64,000 nt of DNA from Portulaca oleracea (Eukaryota; Streptophyta; Magnoliopsida; Caryophyllales; Portulacaceae), in NCBI GenBank assembly GCA_029582165.1, contig CM055877.1, positions 36,091,249 to 36,155,248 of the forward strand. The letters run 5' to 3'. Positions 54,484 through 64,000 of this stretch are shown one piece after another. Under the pieces are notes generated by a model. That model had not been told where the DNA came from, ran no database searches, and saw nothing but the letters and a program-made list of their open reading frames with translations. Both the position numbers and the translations under genes were made by a program. Each line of letters opens with the position of its first letter. Position 1 is the first letter of the stretch.

Positions 54484-55252
54484 CTCATCCAGGGAATAGT
54501 AAGGTTGGATCTCGACCCTGTTAGCGATGGTGGGATCGAGCCATTCAAAAACGCATCATGGTTTGATCTTCAAGTTCACGGAGGCCACTTTTGATAAGAA
54601 GTTGCTCAATTCGGATATGTACTCTCAACGGTTAAATGCACGCCTTGAGTTAGGGCATAGGCCCTTTTCAGATTGTCATGACGGTAAGTGCTTGGTAAAA
54701 AACAGCGATTCATCACTTGCTTAAGATGGGTCCAAGTGGAAATTCTCGCCTTCCCTTCTCGAGCCCGTTGCGATTTCATATTCTCGAACCAAAGCGAAGC
54801 GGCCTTGGTGAGTTTCAAACTTGCGATCTTATAAGCCTTCTCCTCATCATACTCCTTGGTTTCGACGATCCTATCCATCAATTGTGTCCATTCGATGTAG
54901 TCGTCCGGATCAGTGGAACCGTGGAATTCGGGAATGTCAATTTTTATATCCTGGAAATCATCTCGAGGGGGTTGTTCATGCACATTCCGGCGAATTCGGC
55001 GTCGTGGAGAGCCTCGGACTCAAAGTTTGGAGGAGGACGGACTGGGCTTTGTGTACGCCTCGGACGTTCAACTCGAGGCGAGACCGGATGCTCTAGGGCG
55101 AGGTTATCCAACCGTGCCATGATGGCATTAAGGGTTCGATTGATGGAGGAGAATTGTTCGTCATGGGTGGCAAGTCGGTTCTCGAGAGCCCGATGTCGAG
55201 GGCTACCCCGGTAGCTAGGTTCCTCTCGATCGGAGTCATCGTGACCTTCCAT
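54484..55252 (-). pseudogene. gag: gag of C (frameshifted)
   Basis: Start ATG 55252 (MEGHDDSDREEPSYRGSP). A coiled-coil-like helix DEQFSSINRTLNAIMARLDN follows, then a frameshift near 54970. The capsid at 54983-54606 has VDIPEFHGSTDPDDYIEWTQ-like sequence, LWFENMKSQRAREGKARIST and NRCFLPSTYRHDNLKRAYAL. A second frameshift near 54620 and a third near 54530 lead to the nucleocapsid frame. It aligns throughout with the longer intact gag of E. Confidence 0.85.
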
Positions 55253-55587
55253 GTCGAGGGAAAAGGTATGGGACGGATTGTGTTTGGGATATTTTGTGGA
55301 GTTTGGGGGTTTTCTTGTAGTTGGCTTATGTTTGGCTAAGGGTTCTTTGTGTTTTTCTTACTTGGGCATTTTATCGAACACCTTGTGTGCACAAATTTTC
55401 CAACTCTTCCTCAAAGCTCCAATATGCATCAAAATCAACAAACACAATAGCAATAACAATTTCTCCACACACTTCCAGTCACAAGGGTTGGGGAACACCA
55501 ATATTTCAATCAAAATAGCAAAAATCCAACAATAGAGAACAAACTACCAAGAACAATGGAATACTCAAGCTAGATGAATAACCTTGT

Positions 55588-55599
55588 GCTCTGATACCA
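55588..55599 (-). promoter_or_regulatory. Primer-binding site of C
   Basis: On the minus strand TGGTATCAGAGC, three bases after the LTR end ACGCTCCA (55603). Initiator tRNA-Met type. Confidence 0.9.
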
Positions 55600-55602
55600 A
55601 AA

Positions 55603-56516
55603 TGGAGCGTGGCGTGATGGGAAAGATTGAAGGACTAGCTTGAGAGATTTGATTCACAATCGAATAAGAGCTTGATCACCCAAAGGATTTGGATATGACC
55701 TTGGATAAAGGAAACTCCACCACCAAAGGCCTAGCATCCCACCATGACCATCATAAAGGATGATTCCACCAAATGATCAATAAAGAGATGACTTGCAAAC
55801 ATCATCATTAATCAATGGATAAATTAAAGAAAGATTTTAGAAGGAAGGGAGAAACCCTAAGCATTGCATAAGCATATTCATTAATCAGTCAAAAAGTTCC
55901 TGGAGAAGTATAATAACAAGCTATTTATACTAAACCCAAAATTAAGCCAAAACAGCGTAAAAAAGGTGTCTTCGAACGCTGGCTCAGCGGCGGCAGCCTT
56001 ACACTGTCGTCGATCGTGGCAGTCGCGTATCGGCATCTCGGCAGGTTCAGCTCGGGCGGCGGGAGGAAGGCTCGGCGGAGTCTTACGGATGCGTGGTTGT
56101 CGCGCGATGACGGACCGAGCGGCGCTCGAGCGAGCAAAGGCGGCTTCGAGCGGCGACGCCTGGCACACTCGGCAGAAGCATTGCTCGGGTGAGCCAGGAG
56201 GTGGCTCGGTCGAGCAAGCTCTCTAATGGCCACGGTCGTGCCCTGGTTTTTATTAATCCCGGGGGTTTTAAACACTCGCACCCCGATACCTTCTATACTC
56301 TAGTCTCGAGACGGCCCGGTCCAGTCCCGAGGCCTCCGGGGTCGGTGTTGTGAGTGGGCCCCTCCCTAAGGAGCCCCGAGGCCCATCCATCGGATTGCCG
56401 AGACTAGCCTCCCAGCTCCCGAAGTGACCGGAAATTGCAACTCGAGGCTCGAGTTGGACGAAGCGGTTCGCTTGGCGGTGGTCACCAGAGAGGAGAAAGG
56501 AACCCGGACCTCTTCA
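55603..56516 (-). repeat. 5' LTR of C
   Basis: 914 bp, aligned to 49894-50850. A dyad pair at 56183/56204 (21 bp) and a more decayed one at 56050/56070. TATAAATA on the minus strand at 55922-55929. It differs from the 3' LTR mainly by small deletions within the GC-rich dyad block (55970-56160). Confidence 0.9.
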
Positions 56517-56521
56517 TTTCT

Positions 56522-57329
56522 TCTCCCCGATCACCTGCCAAAAAATAAATAAAAAAAGAGACGTAAAAACAAAAAGAGAAAAAGAGTTCCAAAAGAAAAG
56601 GGTGTTTAGGGAGATTCAATCTAAATTTGTAATCTTTGACTTGGTTGTATTCAGTGTAGATGTTTCATATCGTAAAGGGTGAGAGGTGAAATTCCTTGCA
56701 TACACAAAGCAAGAAATAGAGTTTAGAGTGTTATATTCATTGAAATTCAATCCAAGCATCGCTCTTAACTCCTCAATCCCAAATTTTACCGCTCCTTACC
56801 CCTAACCTAAACCCCGTTACAACCCGATAAAGTCCTTTTGATTCACTTGTGCATTGCATACAAGTAGTGGAGAGCGAGGTTCTTACCAAGCTTATGGTAG
56901 TTGTTTCTATTGGTTTAAGTATGAGAAAACCCACATACACATTGAAATTTGAGGGATTGAGTGATTCTTTTCTATGTGAGTTTTGCTCTTTTTGACTGAC
57001 TTACGTCCATAACTAACCGCCCATATTTGCATTATTCTTAAGACTGTTGGTGGATTTATACTTCTGAAGTACTTGTTCTCTCCTTTTGGTTTCGAAAATT
57101 TCTTCCTTTCTCTTTTGAACTGAGTTTTGATCTTGTCCAGACTGATCTTTCTGCTTGCTTGTTGAATTGATGTGTTAGAATGGTTAGCCTGAGGGGGTGT
57201 TAATATTTTATTTTTGTATTCCTATCGAAAACTATGTCCGCTTCTTTTTCTTCTTGGATTCTGTTTTTCCTGTTTGAGCCCTAATCCTCCTGTTTTCAAT
57301 TCTGACTTGCTTGGGGAAAAGCAAGAGCT
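56522..57329 (+). other. 3' non-coding region of B, right of C
   Basis: Continuation of the B 3' region after the TTTCT duplication. A-rich start, no gene; ordinary AT-rich sequence up to the polypurine tract. Confidence 0.6.
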
Positions 57330-57344
57330 AAGCATGGGGAGATT
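57330..57344 (+). promoter_or_regulatory. Polypurine tract of B
   Basis: AAGCATGGGGAGATT directly before the 3' LTR start TGATAAGTCG. Confidence 0.75.
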
Positions 57345-58705
57345 TGATAAGTCGTTTTTATATAGAGTTTTTAGGGCTTAAAACGCGTTTGTTTCATGCT
57401 TTTTATATCCGAAATTTCGTATTTTTATGTCAATTTCTATGATTTATACACTTGTTCGCGAGATTGAAGAGTTTTGTAGGAATTAGTGGAATTATATCAA
57501 AAAGCATGAAGAATTGAAGGAAAAGTGGAAAAATCAAAGAAAATAAAAAAAAAAGAGTTGAAGAAGAAGAAGAAAGGAAAGAAGAGGAAACGGCCCAAAA
57601 CGTGCCACGGCCCAACCCAGCTGAGGCGGAGAAACAAGGCGCAGCCAGCGTTTTTAAAACAGCAGCCAGCGCCTTGTCCAGAAACTTCAAAAGCCGAGAA
57701 AAAGCAAAACGCAGCCAGCGTTTCTTCAGCTGCAGCCAGCGTTTCTTCAGCTGCAGCCAGCACCCATTCACGGAAGATTCTCACTTTTTGGACAAAACGT
57801 AGCCAGCGTTTTGTGCCCTAGCACAACCCTATAAAAGGGATTTATATCCTCCGTTTGAAGGCATTCGGAAATTATTCTATTTCACACACCGTTTAGTCAT
57901 AGGTTTTCTCTGTAATTCCTCCCTTGGGGGAGCCGCTCTAGTAGTTTAGGAACAAAAGAGGAGGAGAAGGAGATCGATTTGGGTGACACAAAGAGATCGA
58001 ATTCAAAGACTCGGATGTTCGGTTTAATTTCTATTCTCTTTATATTTTGTTATTCAGTTTTGATTATCGTTTTCTTAGTTTTTATTATCAGTAGCTAAAT
58101 TCCCTTTTTTGGGGGATAAACTCGATGTCTTTTGATTGAATTTGAATACAGTTTCGGTGTTAGGTTATCTTTTTATTCGTTTAATCTGCGTGCGATGTAT
58201 GTCATGGTAATTTGACAATAGAACGATAGTTTGAGTCCGTACCTGGTTTTAGATTCTTGACAAAAGAGCGACAGTTTGAGTCTTGAATTGGAATGCGTAG
58301 ATTGAATAGGTTTAGAAAATAGTTAGACATAATGATTCTTGCCTAGGGTCAATATATAATCAGTTCTTATCTTTGATTAGGCTAAATAGTTAGAAATAAT
58401 GTTTAGGTTAATCACTGTAACTCACCTAGGATCGAAAAAGATCGAAGTGATAGGGCCTAGAAAGATTATAGACCCCGAATTATCTTGTTACCTGCACCGG
58501 GATTGTTGATAATTTGATTAATTGATTAGAGTAGACTCCCCTGAACACTTTTAATTATTTGATTAAATCCTTTAATTTCCTGCTTTCGTAGTTAACTAAT
58601 TTAGTGCGTAGTTGAACACAAGTCCCTGAAAGAGAACGATATTTTATTACTACACAGACCCGTACACTTGCGGTACACAGACACCTATATGTTTTAGGTC
58701 TGTCA
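57345..58705 (+). repeat. 3' LTR of B
   Basis: 1361 bp. GC-rich motif GCAGCCAGCG occurs at 57641, 57662, 57711, 57732 and 57753, with 21-bp steps inside each group, and a variant at 57799. The strongest copy is AACGC-AGCCA-GCGTT (57708-57722). TATA box CCCTATAAAAGG at 57828-57839. It ends GTCTGTCA followed by CCAGG. Small frames at 57430-57821 are repeat-derived. Confidence 0.95.
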
Positions 58706-58710
58706 CCAGG

Positions 58711-59278
58711 AAAGACTGGAAACGACACTAGGAAAGGCTAGAAAATCCACATCTTCAAGAGTCATCGGCATCGTGCCCGATAAAGTCTCCCCAACAGGTA
58801 AGGCGTCATTCTCGCCTGAGATCACCTACCGGCGCAAGTTCGCCAACCACGACACATGACTTAGCTTCTAAGTGTCAGCCCACACCTTCAAGTAGGACGT
58901 CTTCAGTGCCTAAGATCATTCCAATTAGGGCATCATTCTCGCCTGAGATCAAATTCACAACTTCAAGTAGGGTGTCATTCTCACTTGAGATCATTCATCA
59001 TTTCAAGTAAGGCGTTACTCTCGCCTGAGATCATCTATTAAGGTACAAGTTGCCAACCGCGATGCAGGACCTAGCTTCCAAGTGTCACACTCCCATAATT
59101 TCAACTAGAGCATCATTCTTGCTCGAGATCAACCCCGATAGAGGCGCGTGCCGCCCACATCCGCGATGCAGGACTCCACTTCCAAGCATCACCCAAGGCT
59201 TCGCACTCCAAAGTCATATCCCAACTGGTGTCCATCAAATCAATTCTACGATGATTTTCATCCTATCCAGGACTCAAT
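58711..59278 (+). repeat. Hairpin-repeat region of A2, third piece
   Basis: Tandem units of about 45-50 bp such as TTCAAGTAGGGYGTCATTCTC-RCYTGAGATCA. Hairpins with 7-nt loop TCATTCT or a close variant: AGGCG/CGCCT (58801-58817), GGGTG/CACTT (58970-58986), AGGCG/CGCCT (59010-59026) and GAGCA/TGCTC (59108-59124). ATCGG-8-CCGAT lies at 58764-58781 and GGCG-6-CGCC at 58831-58844. The GAGCA hairpin occurs inverted in A3 at 30542 and 34701, which shows common descent. Confidence 0.7.
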
Positions 59279-59294
59279 CAAAGTAGGGGTTCTC
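59279..59294 (+). promoter_or_regulatory. Polypurine tract of A2
   Basis: CAAAGTAGGGGTTCTC immediately before TGTAGACA at 59295; equivalent to 30317-30333 in A3. Confidence 0.7.
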
Positions 59295-61474
59295 TGTAGA
59301 CAGCGAGATTCAGTACATAAATATATAGCATTCCTATATAAAAATGAGGCAAAAATAAAGAAGAAGAAGTCGATCAATAAGCTAATTCAGACACCAGATT
59401 TTAGCATAGTTTTTTATACACTTTTATTTTAATTTCTATTGTTTCTTTTTTATGTATTTTTAGTTAGGAAATTAGGAAATTAGAAAATAAGGGGAGCACA
59501 AGCCAAAGCCAAAGCAAGAGACAAAGCCGAAAGACACTTAATCGCATGCACTTTACATGCTCAAGATTACGTGAGGAATTGCATGCACAACTTTTACATA
59601 ATTAAAATGACAAAATTAGCCATGCTTATCATGCATGAGCTACGTAAAGGTGACATGCAAAGGAGCTCCAAGAGTTCTCAAGTTCAAAGCCTCACAAAAG
59701 CATCCAAAACATATCATATACATCAAATAAAACCCCACCATCCAAGAGTGTGAACATGTTGACTTTGAAGTCTTCCTTTCACATCTCATCGTCCAAAGAA
59801 CGCATGAAACAAGCAAATAAATCCCCCCCTTCACTCCATGGCTGGTCGGCCTGGACCACCGACCACACGTGTTCAATTAACCACGAGCCACCGTCCACTA
59901 TCATAAACTTCCCCTCCACCTTACAATCTGTGCCATGTTGACTACATGAACCGAGAGCATCTATGTGCATGTATTTGCATGTATCTCCTAAGCCTCTTAA
60001 AAACTATAAATACCCCCTCTTGCCAAAGCTAAACTCACTCAATCATTCACTCATTCTTCCCCTTACACTCTCATTCAATCATCCTCTCATTCTCTCATCA
60101 TCTCTCTAATCTCTACTCTAGTGTAATCATTCTACCACCACTCCTATCATCTTTCCACAACTTCCTTACCTCCATAATCTCCAATTCTATCCTACCTTAT
60201 GCCAATAAACTCTCATCCTATCCATTCTTACATAAACACCATAGAAGCCTAGCCTTACACCCCACAAAACATCCCAAAAACACCGTAAAAAGCCCTTCTT
60301 CCTATACCCTTTTCTATCATCTTTCCACCACATTCTTACCATCATGATCTCCATTCCTCCATCTTCATAAATCCTCTAATATGTACTCTTATCATATCAA
60401 CCCTTATCTTCATATAAATCTCCCATAAAGCCTCCCAAAAATATCGCAAAACTACCCTAAAAACCAACAAAAAGAGCCTTTCTTCCTATCCTTTTTCCTA
60501 CCCCTTTTCCTATTCTTTTCCATCATTTTTCATATAATTGTTACCTTCATTTCTCTACTCTCTTGAACCCATTATCTCCATTCTCATCTTACCTTCCATT
60601 GTCTTCCATAAAACCCTAAAACTCCACAAAAAGCCTAACCTTTCTACTACTCAAAACACCACAAAAAGAGTCTTTTCCTACCCTTTTATCACCCCCTTTT
60701 TCAAACTTTTCTCCATCCACTTTTGGCACCATTTTGGCATATTCAAGAGGAGAATTCAAGGCTTTTAAAGGCATCCAAATGGGCTTCTACAAAGGCTAGG
60801 CACGACTTCCCTAAAGAAAGTTCACAATGTAAGCTTTTAATTGTTTCCCTTTTGTGTAAATAAAGTGTACATGTTGTACTTTCTTTCATTCTTATTTGTT
60901 GCATGTTCAATGAAGTAATTCTATAAAGTTCTTATTTATTTCTCTTCCAAACTTTATCAAAAGCACACTTAAAACTTTTAGTAGAGTCTTTCCTTTTGTG
61001 AGAGGCGAACTCTTAAGGTTCCTACCTTTCAATTTTGTAGCCTTACCCCCGGATCCACTCTTGGGTTTCGCAGGCAGAGTCTTTCTTGTTTTCTTTTTGG
61101 TTTTATCTTGGCTTTTCCCTTACAAAGACGGGTGGCGACTCCCATTTCGAACCAAAGCACATCGAGTTGCATAAACTATGGTAAAACATGGTTTTACAAT
61201 GTGTCGATGCAACTTTAAGGTTTTTCATTATATATTTCTAAATAATATTTGCATAAATCGCTTTCTTCCAAGCCTAACATCTAAATGATTAAATTGGGTT
61301 AAATTTAGAAGAGTTTGGAACAAGTGGATGTTCACTCTTAAAGGTTTAATTCAATGACTCAAAAAATGCTCAAAGTAAGGGGAAGGTGATTTTACAACTA
61401 TTATTCCTGAAATGTATGATTAAACCCTTAAAGATTTTTCAAATGTTAAATCCCAGCATAAATCATCAAATTCA
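59295..61474 (+). repeat. 3' LTR of A2, end truncated
   Basis: It starts TGTAGACAGCG. TATA box ACTATAAATACCCCC at 60004-60018, followed by a C/T-rich R region (60060-60720), then the conserved LTR end ('gcataaactatgg...', 'gaagagtttggaacaa...') as at 1-200. It stops at 'catcaaattca', missing the last roughly 75 bp, and continues as copia sequence. 2180 bp, longer than the A3 LTRs because of the extended C/T-rich part. Confidence 0.8.
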
Positions 61475-62877
61475 CGAAAATGATGAAATCTCAATTAATT
61501 ATGTCATGAATTGGATAAGGTGAAACCGAAATGAAGTCGACGTTGATATCATATTTGATTATATAATATAGTGCTCACAATTGTGAGTAATCATGAGGAT
61601 CATAAGTTTAGGCCTGTTAATGAATACAGACAACGATGAGGTTAACCAAGTGAAATGATGCATTTAAGAATTAGATTCACTTGTAAAATTTGAAATATCA
61701 GGACCTATTGTCCATACACAAAACTGGTGTAAAACTTGTGGGATATAGTTATGTCTTTGTGTAAGAATAGAATAAGAAAAGGAGATTATGAAATATAAAG
61801 CACAAGGAGCGATTTGTTGCATAAGTACTTTCGCAAAGACATGGTATCGGATATGAAGGAATATACCCCTACGTAGTTTATGTAACTACACAACCATACC
61901 ATAAAATTGGTTGTACATGAAAAGCTAAGAATGCATCTTATAAATATCATTGTAGCTCCTGAAAAATTTTGATAATGATATTTATATATAAAGCTCCGGA
62001 AGGGTTCAAAGTGCAGGAAGCACATATTGAAATTCTCGAGAATATTGGTTACTTAGTTGATAGATATTTATGTGATTAAAGCAATATGGACGCATATTGC
62101 ATATTCAAAGGAAATGATTAAATGATCTCGATCCTAATTGTTTGTAAATGTTATTGATGGTTTGGGCTCCCGAAGAGCCTCAAAAGTTTTGGATTGCTTT
62201 ACGAAAGAATTTGGAATGAAAGATTTTGGTAAAATATGTTATTGCCTTAATTGGTTCACAAATTGCACATTTTGATAATGAACTTTCGTGCATAAATGAA
62301 TTTATGTAAAAAAGTGCTAAGATAATGTTGCATGAGCAATACACTCCCATTTAAGTACCCGGCAGTGATACGATCATTTGATTTGAAAACAACCCCTCCC
62401 CCCCCCCCTCTTTCGATCTTGAAAAGATGGTGAGAAATTTATCGGTCCTGAAGAACCGTATTTAAGTCTTGAAGTATTGTATTTGGGTCTTGTAGTACCA
62501 ATTTAAGTGCTATTGAAGAGTTGACATATGTTCACGTATAAAGAAGTGTACTTTTTTCACTGAGTTTTAATTTTCTTCCAATTAGGATTTATTTGAGGAT
62601 TTCCCAACAATTTTAAATGAGAATAATGCAGCATGTATAGCTCAACTGAAAGCTAGGTACATCAAACGTGATAGAACTAAACATCTCACCAAAGTTCTTT
62701 TTCTCCCACGATCTCCAAATGAAAAACGAATTTAATGTTCAACTGTTCCTCTCTAGTGAGAAATTAGCGGATTTATTTACTAAGTTACTCCCAACAGCAA
62801 AGATTGAAAAATTAGTTGAAAAATTGGGTTGCGTTGGCTCAGAGATGTTAACTGATGTTCTCATCATGGGGAGTTAA
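61475..62877 (+). pseudogene. copia RT and RNase H remnant
   Basis: Fragments in several frames: SGPIVHTQNWCKTCGI (start of RT, about 61690), DLDPNCL and VWAPEEPQKFW near 62120-62190, YVIALIGSQIAH (about 62240), and NENNAACIAQLKARYIKRDR followed by TKHLTKVLF near 62620-62705 (RNase H end). The open frame 62668-62877 ends with SSEKLADLFTKLLPTAKIEK, the usual copia C-terminus. Stops and shifts are numerous, so this is an old copy. Confidence 0.8.
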
Positions 62878-63075
62878 TGTGTGTTGTACTTTTTTTTTGT
62901 ATATCTAAGGTTTTATCCCACTGGATTTTCCTTGGAAAGGTTTTTATTGAGGCAACATATAATTGGCGCATTAAATGATTAGGTACTCCTCCTTAACTAG
63001 GTTTTGTCCCATCAGGTTTCCTAGTAAGCTTTTAACGAGGATTATTCTTTAGAGTAATGGACATTCAAGGAGGAG

Positions 63076-63385
63076 TGTTATGAATTAATTATATTTATAA
63101 ATATTTGTGAATGTCCATATATAAGAATACAATATCTATTGGGTATCTTTTTCGGTTAGAATAATAGCAAGCTTTTGTTCACTCTTGCTATGTAGCTAGT
63201 AGAAATATCCTTTGTGGGTTGTGAATAAAACGATCTCATTCTCCTCTCTCAATCTCTCTTGTCTCTATTTTTCTTCTCTATTATTCTCTCTACATTGTGT
63301 TCATATATTTATTGTTTCATAATATGTTTCAATTTTGATTTCTGTTATAAATATGGAAAATTCTATTTATTTTTTTATCATAACA
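63076..63385 (+). repeat. 3' LTR of the copia element
   Basis: 310 bp with perfect 8-bp inverted ends TGTTATGA...TCATAACA. TATA-like TATATAA at 63118-63124 and a C/T-rich stretch 63238-63295 typical of copia R regions. Confidence 0.8.
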
Positions 63386-63823
63386 ATACCAACCTTTATT
63401 ACAAATTAAATTAGCAAGAATAATTGTGACGATGTCAATAATAATTAACTGTGGCTAAAATTTATCATAATTTGTTGCATTGGAATTGAAATTGATATAT
63501 AAATCCTTCTACTTTGGTTAATACTAAATCTTCTCGATCAATTAAATTTGTCTCAATTATGTTTAATTTTCATCTCAATTATGTTTAAATTTGTCCTCTA
63601 CAAGACCTAGTTAGTCTATATTATATAATCAATACTCTATTTAAGGTTGTGGTTTTTGAACTATTGTAGACATTTCGACCACTTCTTTAGAGAGGTAGGT
63701 TAGATGTAAGTGACTTAAATAAATGAATTTTAAACATATATTTTATAATTTTGTACTGTATAAAATAGTGTAATTAAAATAAGCCGCATCAGTCATATCA
63801 CTTATCACTTATTGAATGTATTT
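63386..63823. other. AT-rich sequence, nothing recognised
   Basis: No frame, repeat or RNA gene seen. It could be old host sequence between the copia LTR and the LINE. Confidence 0.5.
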
Positions 63824-64000
63824 TTAATTATTTTTTTGAGGGAAAAATTCACCATATATTAAGCCAAAGCCTCGGTGGTCACCAACTCAGCCACCTCCCG
63901 AGGGCAAGCATTTTGCCTAAGTTTTGAACAACTTAATGAAATAGCTAACTTTGCGAGTTTATGGGCCACATTATTTCCCTCTCGCCTACAAAAAGAAAAA
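63824..64000 (-). mobile_element. LINE 3' end with RNase H C-terminus
   Basis: On the minus strand one frame from the window edge reads FCRREGNNVAHKLAKLAISL and continues to CPREVAELVTTEALA-stop. This matches the end of the RNase H domain found in plant L1-type LINEs (RR-x-N-x-x-AH-x-LA). About 40 bp downstream the minus strand becomes A-rich (aaaaaaataattaaaaa), the LINE tail. The rest is outside the window. A host gene with an RNase H-like domain is less likely because of the tail. Confidence 0.65.

Larger units (their letters stand above)
49894..56516 (-). mobile_element. CRM-like chromovirus C
   Basis: Minus strand, 6.6 kb. The 5' LTR is 55603-56516 and the 3' LTR 49894-50850 (TGAAGAGG...ACGCTCCA). 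The initiator-tRNA-Met primer-binding site is followed by gag, nucleocapsid, protease, RT, RNase H and integrase. The target duplication TTTCT (49889-49893, 56517-56521) is exact. The pol frame runs through the polypurine tract and about 50 codons into the 3' LTR, as in CRM-type centromeric retrotransposons, and no chromodomain is seen. CRM membership is inferred from this and from the DLRANTLQEGED motif. Confidence 0.9.
42386..58705 (+). mobile_element. Athila-like element B without pol, hosting a solo LTR and element C
   Basis: LTRs 42386-44601 and 57345-58705 begin TGATAAGTCG and end GTCTGTCA. The target duplication CCAGG is at 42381-42385 and 58706-58710. The Athila-type primer-binding site and polypurine tract are present. 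Content: gag, an acidic frame of unknown nature, an env-like remnant; no protease, RT, RNase H or integrase. Without the solo LTR and C it would be about 8.65 kb. It is therefore a non-autonomous Athila derivative. Confidence 0.9.
61475..63385 (+). mobile_element. 3' half of a decayed Ty1/copia element
   Basis: Degraded pol followed by a polypurine tract (CAAGGAGGAG at 63066-63075) and a 310-bp 3' LTR. The 5' part is missing; it abuts the truncated A2 LTR. Confidence 0.8.

Noticed and set aside
63400..63823. tRNA or other small RNA gene
   Set aside because: No cloverleaf, no polymerase III boxes recognised; only AT-rich sequence.

Overview
The window is plant intergenic heterochromatin, almost certainly from a flowering plant (probably a eudicot). 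No host gene was found. Nearly every interpretable base belongs to nested LTR retrotransposons of plant-specific lineages: Ty3 Tat/Ogre-like, Athila-like and CRM-like chromovirus, plus Ty1/copia. The end of a LINE lies at the right edge. The species cannot be named from the sequence.

Layout. (1) 1-6696: remains of a plus-strand Tat/Ogre-like element (A1): end of the 5' LTR, primer-binding site, repeat-rich leader, broken gag, RT with RNase H, a second archaeal-type RNase H, and integrase. (2) 6697-7066 is unclassified. 7067-9358 is a 3'-truncated CRM-like chromovirus (E). (3) 9359-61474: a second plus-strand Tat-like element (A2), without visible coding capacity, split by three large insertions. 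Element D (9860-23155) is an Athila-like element with gag, pol and an env-like gene and the 5-bp target duplication AGGTT. Element A3 (28613-41869, minus strand) is a Tat-like deletion derivative without pol whose middle is duplicated. Element B (42386-58705) is an Athila-like element without pol and with target duplication CCAGG. B itself carries a solo LTR (42965-43997, duplication CGGTG) and a CRM-like chromovirus C on the minus strand (49894-56516, duplication TTTCT). A2 ends in its own polypurine tract and 3' LTR (59295-61474). (4) 61475-63385: 3' half of a decayed copia element with a 310-bp LTR. (5) 63824-64000: 3' end of a LINE on the minus strand.

The order of events is readable: A2 is the oldest host, then D, A3 and B entered it, then C and the solo LTR entered B. 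All coding regions are broken by stops or frameshifts. D and C are the best preserved.

Two patterns stand out. First, the 3' untranslated region of the Tat-like family, just upstream of its polypurine tract, holds tandem arrays of short hairpins. The loop is constant within an array while the stems change in a compensatory way; one array has loop TTCGTGTC at a 20-bp step, another has loop TCATTCT. Second, the LTRs of two unrelated lineages (Athila-like D and CRM-like C) carry pairs of 12-bp GC-rich dyads of the form GCTCG-NN-CGAGC set exactly 21 bp apart upstream of the TATA box. A third family (B) has its own GC-rich element repeated every 21 bp in the same place. In both Athila-like elements the dyad cluster appears again between the gag/pol part and the env-like reading frame, ahead of a CT-rich leader. 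This suggests a second, internal promoter for env.
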